From Xanthomonas nasturtii (GTDB lineage Bacteria; Pseudomonadota; Gammaproteobacteria; Xanthomonadales; Xanthomonadaceae): 64,000 bases of DNA. This document shows, piece by piece, positions 41,833-53,078 of the stretch (position 1 is the first letter of the stretch; the number at the start of each line of letters is the position of its first letter). The stretch lies in assembly GCF_001660815.1 (NCBI RefSeq), contig NZ_LYMI01000003.1, positions 1 through 64,000 on the forward strand. The letters are read 5' to 3'. The notes under the pieces are model-generated. The model ran no database searches. It was not told the origin of the DNA and saw only the letters and a list, made by a program, of their open reading frames with translations. A program made the position numbers and the translations under genes.

Positions 41833-44802
41833 TCAGAAGCGCTGGTTGTACTGCACGAACAGGAAGCGGTCGTAGTCGAGCATCGGATCGATCGCCGCGG
41901 TGCTGCTGTTGGTGATCGAATAGGTGATCGGCGGCTGCCTGTTCCAGATATTGCGGGCACCAACGGTCACGCTGCCATCCCACGGAGCCTGCCAGGTGAC
42001 CGAGACGTCCTGATAGGAGATCGAGCCCTTCTTGTTGGCGCCCGTACCGCCACCCCATGCCGGGTTCGAAGTCTGGTAGCCCGGATCGTTGCATTCAATG
42101 CCAGCCGCTGCGTCCCAGCAGTAGTCGCGGAAACCGCCGTAGTAACGCAGGTTCCAGTTGGCCGACAACGCACCCAGCGACCAGTCCAGGCCCAAGGTGG
42201 CGCGCACGCGCGGGAAGTTCCAGTAGCCGGCAGAGTTTTCCCACTGGGCACCGGCTTCTGCCTGCGACTTGTAGGTCGCCAGGTAGTTGGTATCCAGGTT
42301 GACAGCGAACTTGCCGTACGCGGTTTCCGGCATGCGGTACCGCACACCGAAGTTGTAGCCTTCGGTTTCCAGACGGCCCAGGTTGACGTTGCCGCGGCTC
42401 AGCGTGGTGACCTGCCCGGTGACCGCGTCGCGACCGTAGTCGGCACAGTAGCTGGCAAGGCTGTTGAGGTAGCAGTTGTTCAACACATCATTGGCCGAGA
42501 GCGCGGTGATGATGTTGGAAATCGAAATGCGGTACCAATCCAGCGAGAAATCCAGACCCTGCACCCAATGCGGGCTGTACACCATACCGACGGTACGGGT
42601 GATGCTGTTTTCCGGCTCGAGTTCGGCATTGCCGACGCCCGAATTGAACGGGGCATTGCCCTGCACGTCGCGACGCGTCACCGGGTTGCCTGCAGTATCG
42701 GTCTGACGGAAACCAGCCGGCAGGCCTTCGCCGGCGCAGCGTGCTGCCACACCCGCATTGCCCAGCGAGCCGAAGGTGGCATCGCACGGGTCGGTGAAGG
42801 TGTCGAACGTCTGCGAGCCGCCACCGAAGGTGTCGGCCAGCGTCGGCGCACGGAAACCGGTGCCGTAGGTACCACGCACAAGCAGGTCGTCGATCGGCTT
42901 CCAGGTGAAGCTGAACTTGCTGTTGGTGGTGTCGCCGAAACGGCTGTAGTTGCTGTAACGCGCAGCCACGTCGAACGACAGTTCCTTGGCGCCCGGCAGA
43001 TCCTTCAACACCGGAATCAACAGCTCCAGATAGGCTTCGTTGGTCTGGTAGCGACCTTCGGTTGCCTGTGCGGCCAGGTCGGTGGTGTAACCGGCGCTGG
43101 ACAGCTGATCCGGGTAGTCGTAACCGCTGATCTCGCGATGTTCGAAACCGGCCGCAAAGCCCAGCTCACCCGCCGGCAAGTCGAACAGGCCACCGGTGAT
43201 GTTGGCGGTCCACTGCTTGCTCAGGCTCTGCTGCGTGGCCTGGCCCAATGCATTGATGTACTGCAGCGCGTTCGGCGTGGAGGCCGACGGGCCACCCAGG
43301 ATATTGAACGGGGTGCACTGGCCCAGCGCATTGCTGGTACCCAGCGCGATCGGAGCCGCTGCGGTACCGCACTGCACCTGACCCTGTGCATTGAGGAACG
43401 ACGGACCCAGTGCCTTCTGCAACGCCAGCAAGTTGATGTTGCCGCGCGAAACCTGCGTCACATCGTACTTGTTGTAGTTGAAGCCCACGTCCCAGTTCCA
43501 GCCGTGGCTGCCGACGTCGAACACGCCTTCGAGCGCGGCGTCGAAGTGGGTGGACTTGACGTTGCTTTCGGTGGTGCGCGGCAACTCGATGGTACGGCGG
43601 AACCAGCTATTGATGTCCTGACCGATCGGGTTGTAGTAGCTGCTACCACTGATTGCCACCGGGAACTGCGGCTGCGAGGTCGCCTGCAGCGGGTAGCCGG
43701 CAATCTGACGAAGGGACTCACGCTCGGAGTACATCGCGGTCGACTTGAAGGTGATGCTGTCGGTGATGTTGTAGCTACCGCTGGTGAAGACCGACTTGTT
43801 CTTGCTGGACTGCTGCAACATCATCTGGTCGACGGAGTTGTAGTAGTCATCCACGCCAGCGCCAACGTGATAGTTCGACAGGCTGCGCGAATCGGCGCCG
43901 ACGCCCTTGCCATCAAACGAACCGGTATGGTTGAGCACCCACTGGTTGGGGGACCATGCACCCTCGCCAGCACCGACGACATTGCCGTCGGTATCGAGAT
44001 AGTTGCCAGCGCCAGGCGTACCCACTGCACGCGGATCGTTGAAACGACCCCACGGGCCGGTCGCGCTCAAGCTGTCTTCGATATGGTTCGGCCCGGAGGA
44101 GTAACGGGTCAGCGCGCGGTCCTTGGCCCACACCGGATCTTCCTGGGTGTAGTTGACGCCAAACACCAGCGAGGAGCGCTCGTTGGTGGTGCCTGCGGTG
44201 AAGGAGTACTGCTCCTTGGAACCGTCGCCGCGGCCGTTCTGACCGAAGTACGCCGACGCTTCGGCACCTTCGTAGTTCTGGCGCAGGATGATGTTGACCA
44301 CGCCGGCCACTGCGTCGGAGCCATAGATCGCCGAGGCGCCGTCCTTCAGGACTTCGATGCGCTCGATCAACGAGCTGGGAATGGTCGACATATCGCTCAA
44401 ACCAGCCAGGCTGCTAGTCCAACGCTTGCCGTTCACCAACACCAGGGTACGGTTCTCACCCAGGTTGTAGAGATTGACGTACTGGCCGCCCTGCTCCGCG
44501 TTGGAGCTCAGCACTGCTGCCTTGCTGAAGGTCTGGGTGCCGGCGATCGAGAGGTTCTGGAGGATGTCGCCAACGCTCACCAGGCCGGACTTCTGAATGT
44601 CCTGCTGGGTGACAGTGAACACCGGCTGTGCGGTTTCAAGGTCGACCGAGCGGATGCGCGAGCCGGTGATTTCGATGCGGTCCAGCGTCGTGGTCGACGG
44701 GGCGGACTGCTCTTGTGCGTTGGCGGCAAAAGCCGGCGTCAACGCGATCGCAATACCGGCGGGCAACAGGCCCAGCCGCACTGCGGAGGTGCGAAGGTTC
44801 AT
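41833..44802 (-). CDS. TonB-dependent receptor
   Basis: A 989-residue outer-membrane receptor. The signal peptide ends near AFAANA-QEQ. The plug has IEITGSRIRSVDLETAQPV as its TonB-box region, DIQKSGLVSVGDILQNLSIA, LVNGKRW, IERIEVLKDGASAIYGSDAV (the classic plug segment) and GVVNIIL. The long barrel ends with FLFVQYNQRF. The type resembles Xanthomonas/Caulobacter receptors for plant-derived carbohydrates or other large ligands, though nothing here fixes the ligand. The start is the ATG at 44802 with GGAGAGA upstream. An AraC-type regulator lies 48 bases upstream on the same strand. Confidence 0.92.
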   Translation of the reverse strand: MNLRTSAVRLGLLPAGIAIALTPAFAANAQEQSAPSTTTLDRIEITGSRIRSVDLETAQPVFTVTQQDIQKSGLVSVGDILQNLSIAGTQTFSKAAVLSSNAEQGGQYVNLYNLGENRTLVLVNGKRWTSSLAGLSDMSTIPSSLIERIEVLKDGASAIYGSDAVAGVVNIILRQNYEGAEASAYFGQNGRGDGSKEQYSFTAGTTNERSSLVFGVNYTQEDPVWAKDRALTRYSSGPNHIEDSLSATGPWGRFNDPRAVGTPGAGNYLDTDGNVVGAGEGAWSPNQWVLNHTGSFDGKGVGADSRSLSNYHVGAGVDDYYNSVDQMMLQQSSKNKSVFTSGSYNITDSITFKSTAMYSERESLRQIAGYPLQATSQPQFPVAISGSSYYNPIGQDINSWFRRTIELPRTTESNVKSTHFDAALEGVFDVGSHGWNWDVGFNYNKYDVTQVSRGNINLLALQKALGPSFLNAQGQVQCGTAAAPIALGTSNALGQCTPFNILGGPSASTPNALQYINALGQATQQSLSKQWTANITGGLFDLPAGELGFAAGFEHREISGYDYPDQLSSAGYTTDLAAQATEGRYQTNEAYLELLIPVLKDLPGAKELSFDVAARYSNYSRFGDTTNSKFSFTWKPIDDLLVRGTYGTGFRAPTLADTFGGGSQTFDTFTDPCDATFGSLGNAGVAARCAGEGLPAGFRQTDTAGNPVTRRDVQGNAPFNSGVGNAELEPENSITRTVGMVYSPHWVQGLDFSLDWYRISISNIITALSANDVLNNCYLNSLASYCADYGRDAVTGQVTTLSRGNVNLGRLETEGYNFGVRYRMPETAYGKFAVNLDTNYLATYKSQAEAGAQWENSAGYWNFPRVRATLGLDWSLGALSANWNLRYYGGFRDYCWDAAAGIECNDPGYQTSNPAWGGGTGANKKGSISYQDVSVTWQAPWDGSVTVGARNIWNRQPPITYSITNSSTAAIDPMLDYDRFLFVQYNQRF

Positions 44803-44850
44803 CAATCTCTCCAGGGTTCGTTAGTGGCGCGTTAAGCGCCCCCGTGCAAA

Positions 44851-45744
44851 TTACGATTGCGTGAACGCCGTCGCTTTGCGCGTCACGTTCCCTGGCTTTG
44901 CCGAATCTGGCGGATTCGAAGTTTGGTCGCGGTAATGCGATGCGGAGACACCGAAACGCGCACGAAACGCCCGTGCGAAGCTGCAGCAATTGTCGAAGCC
45001 GCTTGCTGCCGCAACCTCGCCGATCATCATCGAGGTATCGCGCAGCAAATCCGATGCGCGTTCCAGGCGCAGGCGTGCCGACAACGCCTGCGGGCTCTCT
45101 TCATACAGACTCTGAAACGTCTTGGAGACATACCAACTGGAGAAGTTGGTCAGCTGCGCCAACTCGCTGATACGCACCACCCTGTCGCTGTTGCCTTCCA
45201 GATACAGCCGTGCACGCTGCATGCGGCCGAACACCTGACGACGACGGCTACGCGAGCGCCCCGGACAACGCTGCTCCTGCTCGGTGAAGTCGCGCTGCAT
45301 CGCTGCCAGATGCAGCAGCAGCGGGCGTGCCGATGCGCTACCGCTCTGCGCGGCAGCGTTACGCCATAGCCGCAACGCAATGCGCAAATCGTTGCGCGCC
45401 AACTGGCTGCGGCCCGGATACAGCGTGGCGTCGGTCAACTCGGTCAGCGATTGCAGGCTGTCGCCATCCAGGCTGACGCCCACGCACAGTGCGCTGCGGT
45501 CTGCCTGCACGGTGGGGTGTGAGTCCTTGTCGAACGCGATCCAGTCGCCGGCACGCAAACGGAAGCGGCCTTCCTTGGATTCCACCCATGCACGTCCGCG
45601 CAACTGCACCCATACGGTGAAGGTCGCTGCGCTGGTACGGATGCTGCCGAGCCGCGAGACTGCCAGACAGGTGGTCGATGTCGACTCGCTGGCGCTATCC
45701 AGCGCGACCGCAAGCCCGCGGTCGGCGGTGATGACCTGTTGCAT
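44851..45744 (-). CDS. AraC-family transcriptional regulator
   Basis: A 297-residue DNA-binding protein. The N-terminal 140 residues form a cupin-like effector domain (FTVWVQLRGRAWVESKEGRF, RLRAGDWIAFDKDSHPTV). Residues about 180-280 form the double helix-turn-helix of the family (RISELAQLTNFSSWYVSKTF, then DTSMMIGEVAAASGFDNCCS, FARAFRARFGVSASHYR). It lies directly upstream of a TonB receptor on the same strand, the usual place for a local regulator. Three copies of an ACGAAGC word at exactly 22-bp spacing lie 68-119 bases upstream of its start, a good candidate for autoregulation. Effector unknown. Confidence 0.88.
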   Translation of the reverse strand: MQQVITADRGLAVALDSASESTSTTCLAVSRLGSIRTSAATFTVWVQLRGRAWVESKEGRFRLRAGDWIAFDKDSHPTVQADRSALCVGVSLDGDSLQSLTELTDATLYPGRSQLARNDLRIALRLWRNAAAQSGSASARPLLLHLAAMQRDFTEQEQRCPGRSRSRRRQVFGRMQRARLYLEGNSDRVVRISELAQLTNFSSWYVSKTFQSLYEESPQALSARLRLERASDLLRDTSMMIGEVAAASGFDNCCSFARAFRARFGVSASHYRDQTSNPPDSAKPGNVTRKATAFTQS

Positions 45745-45811
45745 GTTGGCAGCCCCTTGTACAAAAGAGGGCGTAGTGTTTTGCCGAATCTGGCGTCAGT
45801 CAGGAAGTTCT

Positions 45812-45863
45812 GACGAAGCTGTACCGAAATTGCGACGAAGCCTTTCCGAAAAACTTACGAAGC
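45812..45863. promoter_or_regulatory. Three direct repeats at 22-bp spacing upstream of the AraC gene
   Basis: GACGAAGC at 45812, GACGAAGC at 45834 and TACGAAGC at 45856 are exactly 22 bp apart, two turns of DNA. A second word, CCGAAA, recurs between them in the same phase (ACCGAAA, TCCGAAA). Direct repeats on one face of the helix are how AraC-family proteins bind. The last repeat overlaps the stop of the 45855-48218 gene. Confidence 0.6.
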
Positions 45864-48218
45864 AATTTTTCTCAACGCCCACAACAGGTTGGCGATGACG
45901 CCAACAGGTGCCGAAGAGCGCTGCGGCAGCGGCATGTAGGCAATCGCGCTGCCATCTTCTTCGGCCAGGGCGACGTACAGCGCGCCATCGTGCTGGTCCA
46001 GACTGAAACCATTGATCGTGGTGAACTTGGCCACATCCAGGCACTGCCCGCGACCGCTGCGCAGCTCACCGTCGTACGTCGCGCAAGTGTCGGTGGAGGT
46101 CAGGTAATGCAGCTGACCATGCATGCCCGGCGCCCAGCTGCGATAACGCCAGCGCGATGGCTGCCGCGGGTCGATCACCTGCAAGGTCCCGGCGTCCAGC
46201 GACGGCGCGATTTGCCATAACCCGCCACCACTTAGCCGGGTGAGCAACACCTGCCCGCTGCCCCGGTCCAGCCGCATCTGCGAAACATCCTGCAGGGATG
46301 CCAGCGCGCGCCAGGGACTGCTGCGCCGGTCGTACAGTGTGGCGAAGGTATGCCCGTCGTTTGCGGCGGCAAGCACCAGCAGTTGGTCGGGATCGGGAAG
46401 GTGGATCGCCTGCAACGGGCGCGGCTGCGGCACCGGCAGTCGCACCACCTTGCCGCTGCCCGGGGTCACTTCGAACAGCGCCGCATGCCCGCCGGCATCG
46501 CTGCCGCTGACCAGCACGCGTTGCGAATCGGCAGACCAGTCGGCGGCCTGACGCGCATCCGGACGCAGCCCTTCGATCAGGCGCACCGAGCCGGGTTTGG
46601 TGACATCGCCCCACCACAATCCATACGTGCCAGACCGGTTGGACGCAAAAATCAACTGACGCCGATCCGGCGCGATCATCGGCTGATCGTCGCGCCCGCC
46701 GGAAGGAAACAGGCGGCGCCGGATGTAGCCACCATTCATGGTGTCGGCAATGACCTGATACACGCCGAATTGCGGTTTGCGTTGCACGAACACCAGATGG
46801 CCCTGCGCCACGTCCGGCGCCTGCGCATCGTCCACGCCCAGGTCGTGCAGGCTGCGGTCGTGCAAATCGAGCCGATACAAGCGCGCCTCGCTGTCCACAC
46901 GACGCCCGAAGATCAGGCCGCTGCCATCGGGCAACCAGCTCCAGCCACGGATATCGGCATTGTCGTAGGTGAGTCGTTCGGCACTGCCGCCCTGGGCGGG
47001 TATCCGCCACAGATCGCCCAGCTGCGGATTACGCAGGAACACGATCCAATGCCCATCGGGCGAATAACGCGGCGCGTAGTCGAAGTCATGCAATTGCGCG
47101 GGATAGTCCAACGTCTGCCACCGCCCGGTTTCCAGATCCAGGCGCCGTATGCGTGCGGCGCCGCGCGTGCCGGTCATGCTGCCGAACACCAGCGCGCGCC
47201 CATCCGGCGACCAGCTGAAACTCAGCATGTCCGCGCCGTCGCACCGCACCACTTCGCGTGCCGCCGCAGCCACTGTGGCGGCGGCGATCATGACCCGACA
47301 GCTGCCATCGGGCGCCTTTCTGGAAAAAGCGATCTCGCGCCCATCCGGCGACCACGCCGGCAGGCGATCGGAGACGCCCGGCGCAGGCGTATCCAGCACG
47401 CGCGGGTAGGCGTTGTCCGTGGTCTTGACCAGGATCGAGGTGCCGGGGCGATGGCGGGTCAGCGAGGCATACGCCACCATCGCGCCATCCGGCGACAGGC
47501 TTGGCGTCAGATCGAAGCCGCCGCCTGCGGTAATCACCTGATACGGCCGCTTGGGGCTGCCCAGTACGGCAGACGCCTGCGCGGCCTCAGGAGCAGGGGC
47601 ACGCAGCCAGACGGTACGTACCGCCAGGCCCAGCACCACCAACAATGCCGCGCTGGCGATGGCCAGCGCCATCCAGCGCCGCTGCCGCGATGCCAGCGAC
47701 GCCGCTGCTATCGGCGCTACGGGTTGGCCGGATGCGCCTGGGGAGGGTTGGGCGCCGCCACCGGAGGGGTTGGGGGCAGACGCCCCACCATTGCCGGTTT
47801 CTGCCCACTCCGGCGCGCGTGAACCAAGGTTGTCCTGCGGCAGCGTTGTCGATGCGTGTGCCTGCGCTTCCCATGCCACCGTCGCCATCAGGCGATAGCC
47901 GGTCTTGGCAATCGTCTCGATATGCTCCGAGCGCTGCCCGCCATGCGTGGCAAGTGCCTTGCGCAGCTGCGTGACCGCCTGGGTCACCACATCGTTGGTC
48001 GGCAAGGTATCGGGCCACACCTCGGCAAGCAGCTGCTCGCGTGTGACTACCTGGCCTGGCTGTCGCGCCAGGGTCACAAGCACGGCCAGGGATTTTGGCG
48101 CCAGGCGTAGCGGCCGTTTGGCGCCCGGTGCATGCACTTCGCGCGAGGCAATGTCGACCACGCACTGGCCGACACGTAGCCGGCCCGATGGCACTGCATT
48201 AGCGGGAGGAACACTCAT
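45855..48218 (-). CDS. CadC-like transmembrane regulator with TolB-type beta-propeller
   Basis: A 787-residue one-component sensor-regulator. Residues about 10-105 form an OmpR/CadC-type winged helix (RLAPKSLAVLVTLARQPGQV, VTREQLLAEVWPDTLPTNDV, VTQAVTQLRKALATHGG). A proline- and glycine-rich linker follows, then one membrane helix near residues 170-190 (MALAIASAALLVVLGLAVRT). The rest is a periplasmic beta-propeller of PD40/TolB repeats (PSLSPDGAMVAYAS, PAWSPDGREIAFSR, FSWSPDGRALVFGS, PRYSPDGHWIVFLR). The propeller presumably senses a ligand or partner and the winged helix acts on DNA while membrane-bound. In-frame starts at 48218, 48236 and 48242 cannot be told apart. Targets unknown. Confidence 0.83.
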   Translation of the reverse strand: MSVPPANAVPSGRLRVGQCVVDIASREVHAPGAKRPLRLAPKSLAVLVTLARQPGQVVTREQLLAEVWPDTLPTNDVVTQAVTQLRKALATHGGQRSEHIETIAKTGYRLMATVAWEAQAHASTTLPQDNLGSRAPEWAETGNGGASAPNPSGGGAQPSPGASGQPVAPIAAASLASRQRRWMALAIASAALLVVLGLAVRTVWLRAPAPEAAQASAVLGSPKRPYQVITAGGGFDLTPSLSPDGAMVAYASLTRHRPGTSILVKTTDNAYPRVLDTPAPGVSDRLPAWSPDGREIAFSRKAPDGSCRVMIAAATVAAAAREVVRCDGADMLSFSWSPDGRALVFGSMTGTRGAARIRRLDLETGRWQTLDYPAQLHDFDYAPRYSPDGHWIVFLRNPQLGDLWRIPAQGGSAERLTYDNADIRGWSWLPDGSGLIFGRRVDSEARLYRLDLHDRSLHDLGVDDAQAPDVAQGHLVFVQRKPQFGVYQVIADTMNGGYIRRRLFPSGGRDDQPMIAPDRRQLIFASNRSGTYGLWWGDVTKPGSVRLIEGLRPDARQAADWSADSQRVLVSGSDAGGHAALFEVTPGSGKVVRLPVPQPRPLQAIHLPDPDQLLVLAAANDGHTFATLYDRRSSPWRALASLQDVSQMRLDRGSGQVLLTRLSGGGLWQIAPSLDAGTLQVIDPRQPSRWRYRSWAPGMHGQLHYLTSTDTCATYDGELRSGRGQCLDVAKFTTINGFSLDQHDGALYVALAEEDGSAIAYMPLPQRSSAPVGVIANLLWALRKIAS

Positions 48219-48617
48219 TGGCAAAAAAACACGCATCGACATGCAAGAACTACGAAAGAGCGCATCACGCAATGCGCGAAACGCCAAATTCAGCAAAGGA
48301 GTACGACCAACTGTGTCATGCATCCATTTGGTGCAAATTTTACGCTATGCCTCGTTGCTTCCTACAACAGGCGGCAGCGTCAGGCTCTCTCTCTCTCGCC
48401 GACGAATTCAAATAATTACGACGTACCCTTCGCGCCTTCTGGCGCGTTTTTTTATCTGCGATTCAGCTAAATCCGCTGAAACGTTGATCCGCAGTAATCG
48501 CTTGCAACGCAGCAGTACCGCGGCACTTGCGCACCGCGACAGGATCTGCACAGCACTAAGCTGAATTTCTGCTAAGCGGGCACCGCATTACTTTCTGAAA
48601 CTTCTGCATGTAACGCA
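48219..48617. other. Intergenic region containing an orphan plus-strand terminator
   Basis: The stretch between the CadC-like start and the thiC end holds no supported gene. A TTTTACGCTATGCC segment near 48338 could be a -10 region, and it leads about 90 bases later to the terminator at 48431-48453, so a short RNA is possible. A CTCTCTCTCTC run lies at 48385-48397. Confidence 0.35.
48431..48453 (+). terminator. Rho-independent terminator with no gene upstream
   Basis: A CGCGCC-TTCT-GGCGCG stem is directly followed by seven T on the plus strand. Both flanking genes are on the minus strand, so it ends an unannotated plus-strand transcript or is a relic. Confidence 0.8.
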
Positions 48618-50585
<1,968 letters not shown>

Positions 50586-50621
50586 TCAGGTGACCGTGCA
50601 GGCACGGACCCTCGCATCTAA

Positions 50622-50704
50622 CGAAGCTTCCCTACGCCGGTATGAGCCGGATCAGGTTCGAAGGGACTATCTCAACCGCAGCACGCCGCGGTACCCCCAC
50701 TTCG
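50622..50704 (-). promoter_or_regulatory. TPP riboswitch (THI element) controlling thiC
   Basis: Read on the minus strand, the conserved aptamer words appear in order: GAAGTGGGGGTACCGC, GCGGTTGAGATAGTCCCTTC, GAACCTGAT, ATACCGGCGTAGGGAAGC. CTGAGA is written TTGAGA here. The P1 stem closes with CGAAG (50700-50704) and CTTCG (50622-50626). A short CCGTGC/GCACGG hairpin at 50594-50607 follows and may be part of the expression platform; there is no T-run, so control is probably at translation or through Rho. Confidence 0.95.
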
Positions 50705-51086
50705 GCGGCGATTAAACCACATCGCCTCCGCTGGCGGCAGACACGCATGCGCAATGCTGCAGAGCAACCTGAAAAGCACGCGGGGCCATACGGCAGGCCG
50801 CATTGCTCTGGTCGATCTAAATCCGAAGGCAAACCGCGCGGCGTGAGTTTCCCGCCGATGGAACAAACGGCGCCCTCGGGTTCGCGGCACTTGTTAACGC
50901 AACCAGATCGCGGCCTGCAACACATCGGTAATGTGGTGACGGCGGCCACATCCGCCGGAGCGCTGCACACCACCCTAGGCTGAACGCAACGCTCGGCACT
51001 TCCCCGGTGACATGCGCAGACATTTCCACGGCACACCGTGCAACTAGCCTGCCTGCACTACAACAAGAAACCTGCGCGCGCTCCCT
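50705..51086. other. Intergenic region upstream of the thiC riboswitch
   Basis: About 380 bases that must contain the thiC promoter on the minus strand. I could not fix a -35/-10 pair. The open frames here are short and unlike any family. A plus-strand terminator closes the region at 51087-51111, so a plus-strand RNA may start inside it. Confidence 0.35.
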
Positions 51087-51111
51087 GTCGCCGATTCCGG
51101 CGGCTTTTTTT
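51087..51111 (+). terminator. Rho-independent terminator with no gene upstream
   Basis: A seven-bp stem (GTCGCCG/CGGCGGC, one G-T pair, loop ATTC) is followed by seven T. All neighbouring genes (thiC and the chemoreceptor) are on the minus strand; on that strand the hairpin has no T-run. Confidence 0.75.
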
Positions 51112-51161
51112 GGGTTGCCGCGTTGACGCACGACAGCCAGGGCCCGGCCGGATGCGGACGG

Positions 51162-53000
51162 TCACTCCAGGGTGTACCCCACCCGCAAGCCGCCCCAGTG
51201 CTTGCGACCGACGAAGATCGGGGCCGACAGGTCGAACATGATCTGCCCGGTGTCGCGGCGATAGACCTGCAGGCGGTACGGGTCGGTGTGCGCACCGACG
51301 CTCCGGCCGACGCGGTCGGTGAACTTGCGCTTGGTGCGGTTGCCGACCAGATCGCGCTTGGCATCGCCGGTCAGCGGTTGGGTGAAGCGCAGGTTGTGGG
51401 TGGGCACGTAGCCGTCGGGATTGGCGCAGATGGCGAATACGATCCACGGGTGCGCATCCAGCAACGGCTCCTGCAGCGGCGGCAACACCTGATCGCAGAC
51501 CGCGTCGAAGTCGGTACTGAACTTGGGCGGCTCCACGCCGGCGATCGGCGTATAGGTCCGCGCGAACAACGCCGCTTCGTCGATCTGACCGCGCGCAATG
51601 GCTTGCGCCAGGGCGGTGCCGATCTTGCCGGCCGTGGCGACCGCCAGTTCCTTGACCCGCGCGTGCCTGGGCACCTGCAGCGGGTCCGGCGGCAAGCGGA
51701 ACAAGCCCACGCAATCGCGCAGGGTTTCGGTACCGCGCTCCAGCGCTTCGCTGCGTTCGGCCACATGCGCGGCGTGCTGCAGATTGCTGCGGCCCAGGGC
51801 CACCACGCCATCCACCGCGCGTTCGATCCCGCGGATCTCGCCGTCCTGCGCCTGGATGCGCCCGGCCACCGTGGTCATCGCGCTGCTGGCCTGCCCGAGG
51901 ACGCGGGTGATGCCATCGAGCACTGCTTCGGTGCCGCGCGCGGAGGCCGCGCCCTCGCCCACTGCGGCGCTGGTCTCGGCCAGGATCGCGCGCACGTCGC
52001 GTGCCGCCGCGGCGGCGCGTTCGGCCAGACGGCGTATCTCGGTGGCGACCACCGCAAAGCCGCGGCCGGCATCGCCGGCATGTGCGGCCTCGATGCTGGC
52101 GTTGATCGACAGGATATTGGTCTGGAACGCCACCGAGTCGATGACCTCGATGACCTCGCCCGCACGTGCCGCACGGCGTTCCACTTCATGCATGGCCTGG
52201 CCCAGCGCGTGCGCCGCGGCCACGCCCTGGCGCGCGCTGTCGTCGGCGCTGGCCGCCAGCGCGATCACTTGCGCCAGTTCAGCATTAACGTCCTGCAGGC
52301 TGGACGACAACCGCTCCACGGCCGTGCGTGCGCCGTCCAGCGCCTCGGTCTGCGCCTGCGATTGACGCACCATCTCGTCATTTTCGGCCACCAGCGGCGG
52401 CACTTCGGCGGCAATCTGCACCGACAGCGCCACGGCTTGGCGGATCGCTTCGGCCAGATTGCCGAAGCCGGCCTGTAGCCGGCGGCCCATGTCGGTGTCC
52501 GCCAACCCGGGCGGCAACAGCAGTTCGAGTTCGCAGCCGGCCAGCGCCTGCGCGGTGCGCTCCAGCACCGTGCGGTCTTCATGTTCGGCGTGCAGGCGCG
52601 CCACCAACGGCTGCAACAGGGGCGAGATCGGCACCGGGCGGCTGCCATCGGCCAGCCGCGTGGCCTCGCGCAGCAGGATCGCGGTTTCCACGTGCGGCAG
52701 CGACAGCATCCAGCCGCCGTGCTCGCGATCGCGCACGTAGCGCACGCGCCGGGCCGGGTCGTCGCCCGGGGCGGCCCACACGCCGTCTTCGCCGACCAGA
52801 TCGGCTGCGCTCAATCCCCATAACACCGACGCCGGCGCACCCTGCAGTTCGGCTGAAGTTTTGCCCAGTACATCCAGGCCGGCGCGGTTGCAGGCCACCA
52901 GGCAGGCCTCGGCAGACAGCCGCAGCAAGGCGACCGGCGCGTCCGGAAGCAGGGCCGCCTGGGTCTGCGACGGCGGGTCGGGCTGTTGCATCGAATTCAT
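51162..53000 (-). CDS. Soluble methyl-accepting chemotaxis protein with C-terminal sensory domain
   Basis: A 612-residue chemoreceptor without membrane helices. Residues about 18-105 look like a PAS domain ([20 protein letters not shown]). The coiled-coil signalling domain covers about 190-430, with the hairpin tip [20 protein letters not shown] and [20 protein letters not shown] that binds CheA/CheW. Unusually, another domain of about 165 residues follows the signalling domain: [77 protein letters not shown], a C-terminal ligand-binding module seen in some proteobacterial MCPs. So input comes from both ends. The ATG at 53000 has AGGAG 5 bases upstream. No che genes are nearby. Confidence 0.88.
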   Translation of the reverse strand: MNSMQQPDPPSQTQAALLPDAPVALLRLSAEACLVACNRAGLDVLGKTSAELQGAPASVLWGLSAADLVGEDGVWAAPGDDPARRVRYVRDREHGGWMLSLPHVETAILLREATRLADGSRPVPISPLLQPLVARLHAEHEDRTVLERTAQALAGCELELLLPPGLADTDMGRRLQAGFGNLAEAIRQAVALSVQIAAEVPPLVAENDEMVRQSQAQTEALDGARTAVERLSSSLQDVNAELAQVIALAASADDSARQGVAAAHALGQAMHEVERRAARAGEVIEVIDSVAFQTNILSINASIEAAHAGDAGRGFAVVATEIRRLAERAAAAARDVRAILAETSAAVGEGAASARGTEAVLDGITRVLGQASSAMTTVAGRIQAQDGEIRGIERAVDGVVALGRSNLQHAAHVAERSEALERGTETLRDCVGLFRLPPDPLQVPRHARVKELAVATAGKIGTALAQAIARGQIDEAALFARTYTPIAGVEPPKFSTDFDAVCDQVLPPLQEPLLDAHPWIVFAICANPDGYVPTHNLRFTQPLTGDAKRDLVGNRTKRKFTDRVGRSVGAHTDPYRLQVYRRDTGQIMFDLSAPIFVGRKHWGGLRVGYTLE

Positions 53001-53078
53001 GAGGGCTCCTGCTCCATCACTTGATTAGCGGCGCGCTGCGCAAGGAATTGAGTAGCGCCCGCATTTACGTGAGTGCGC

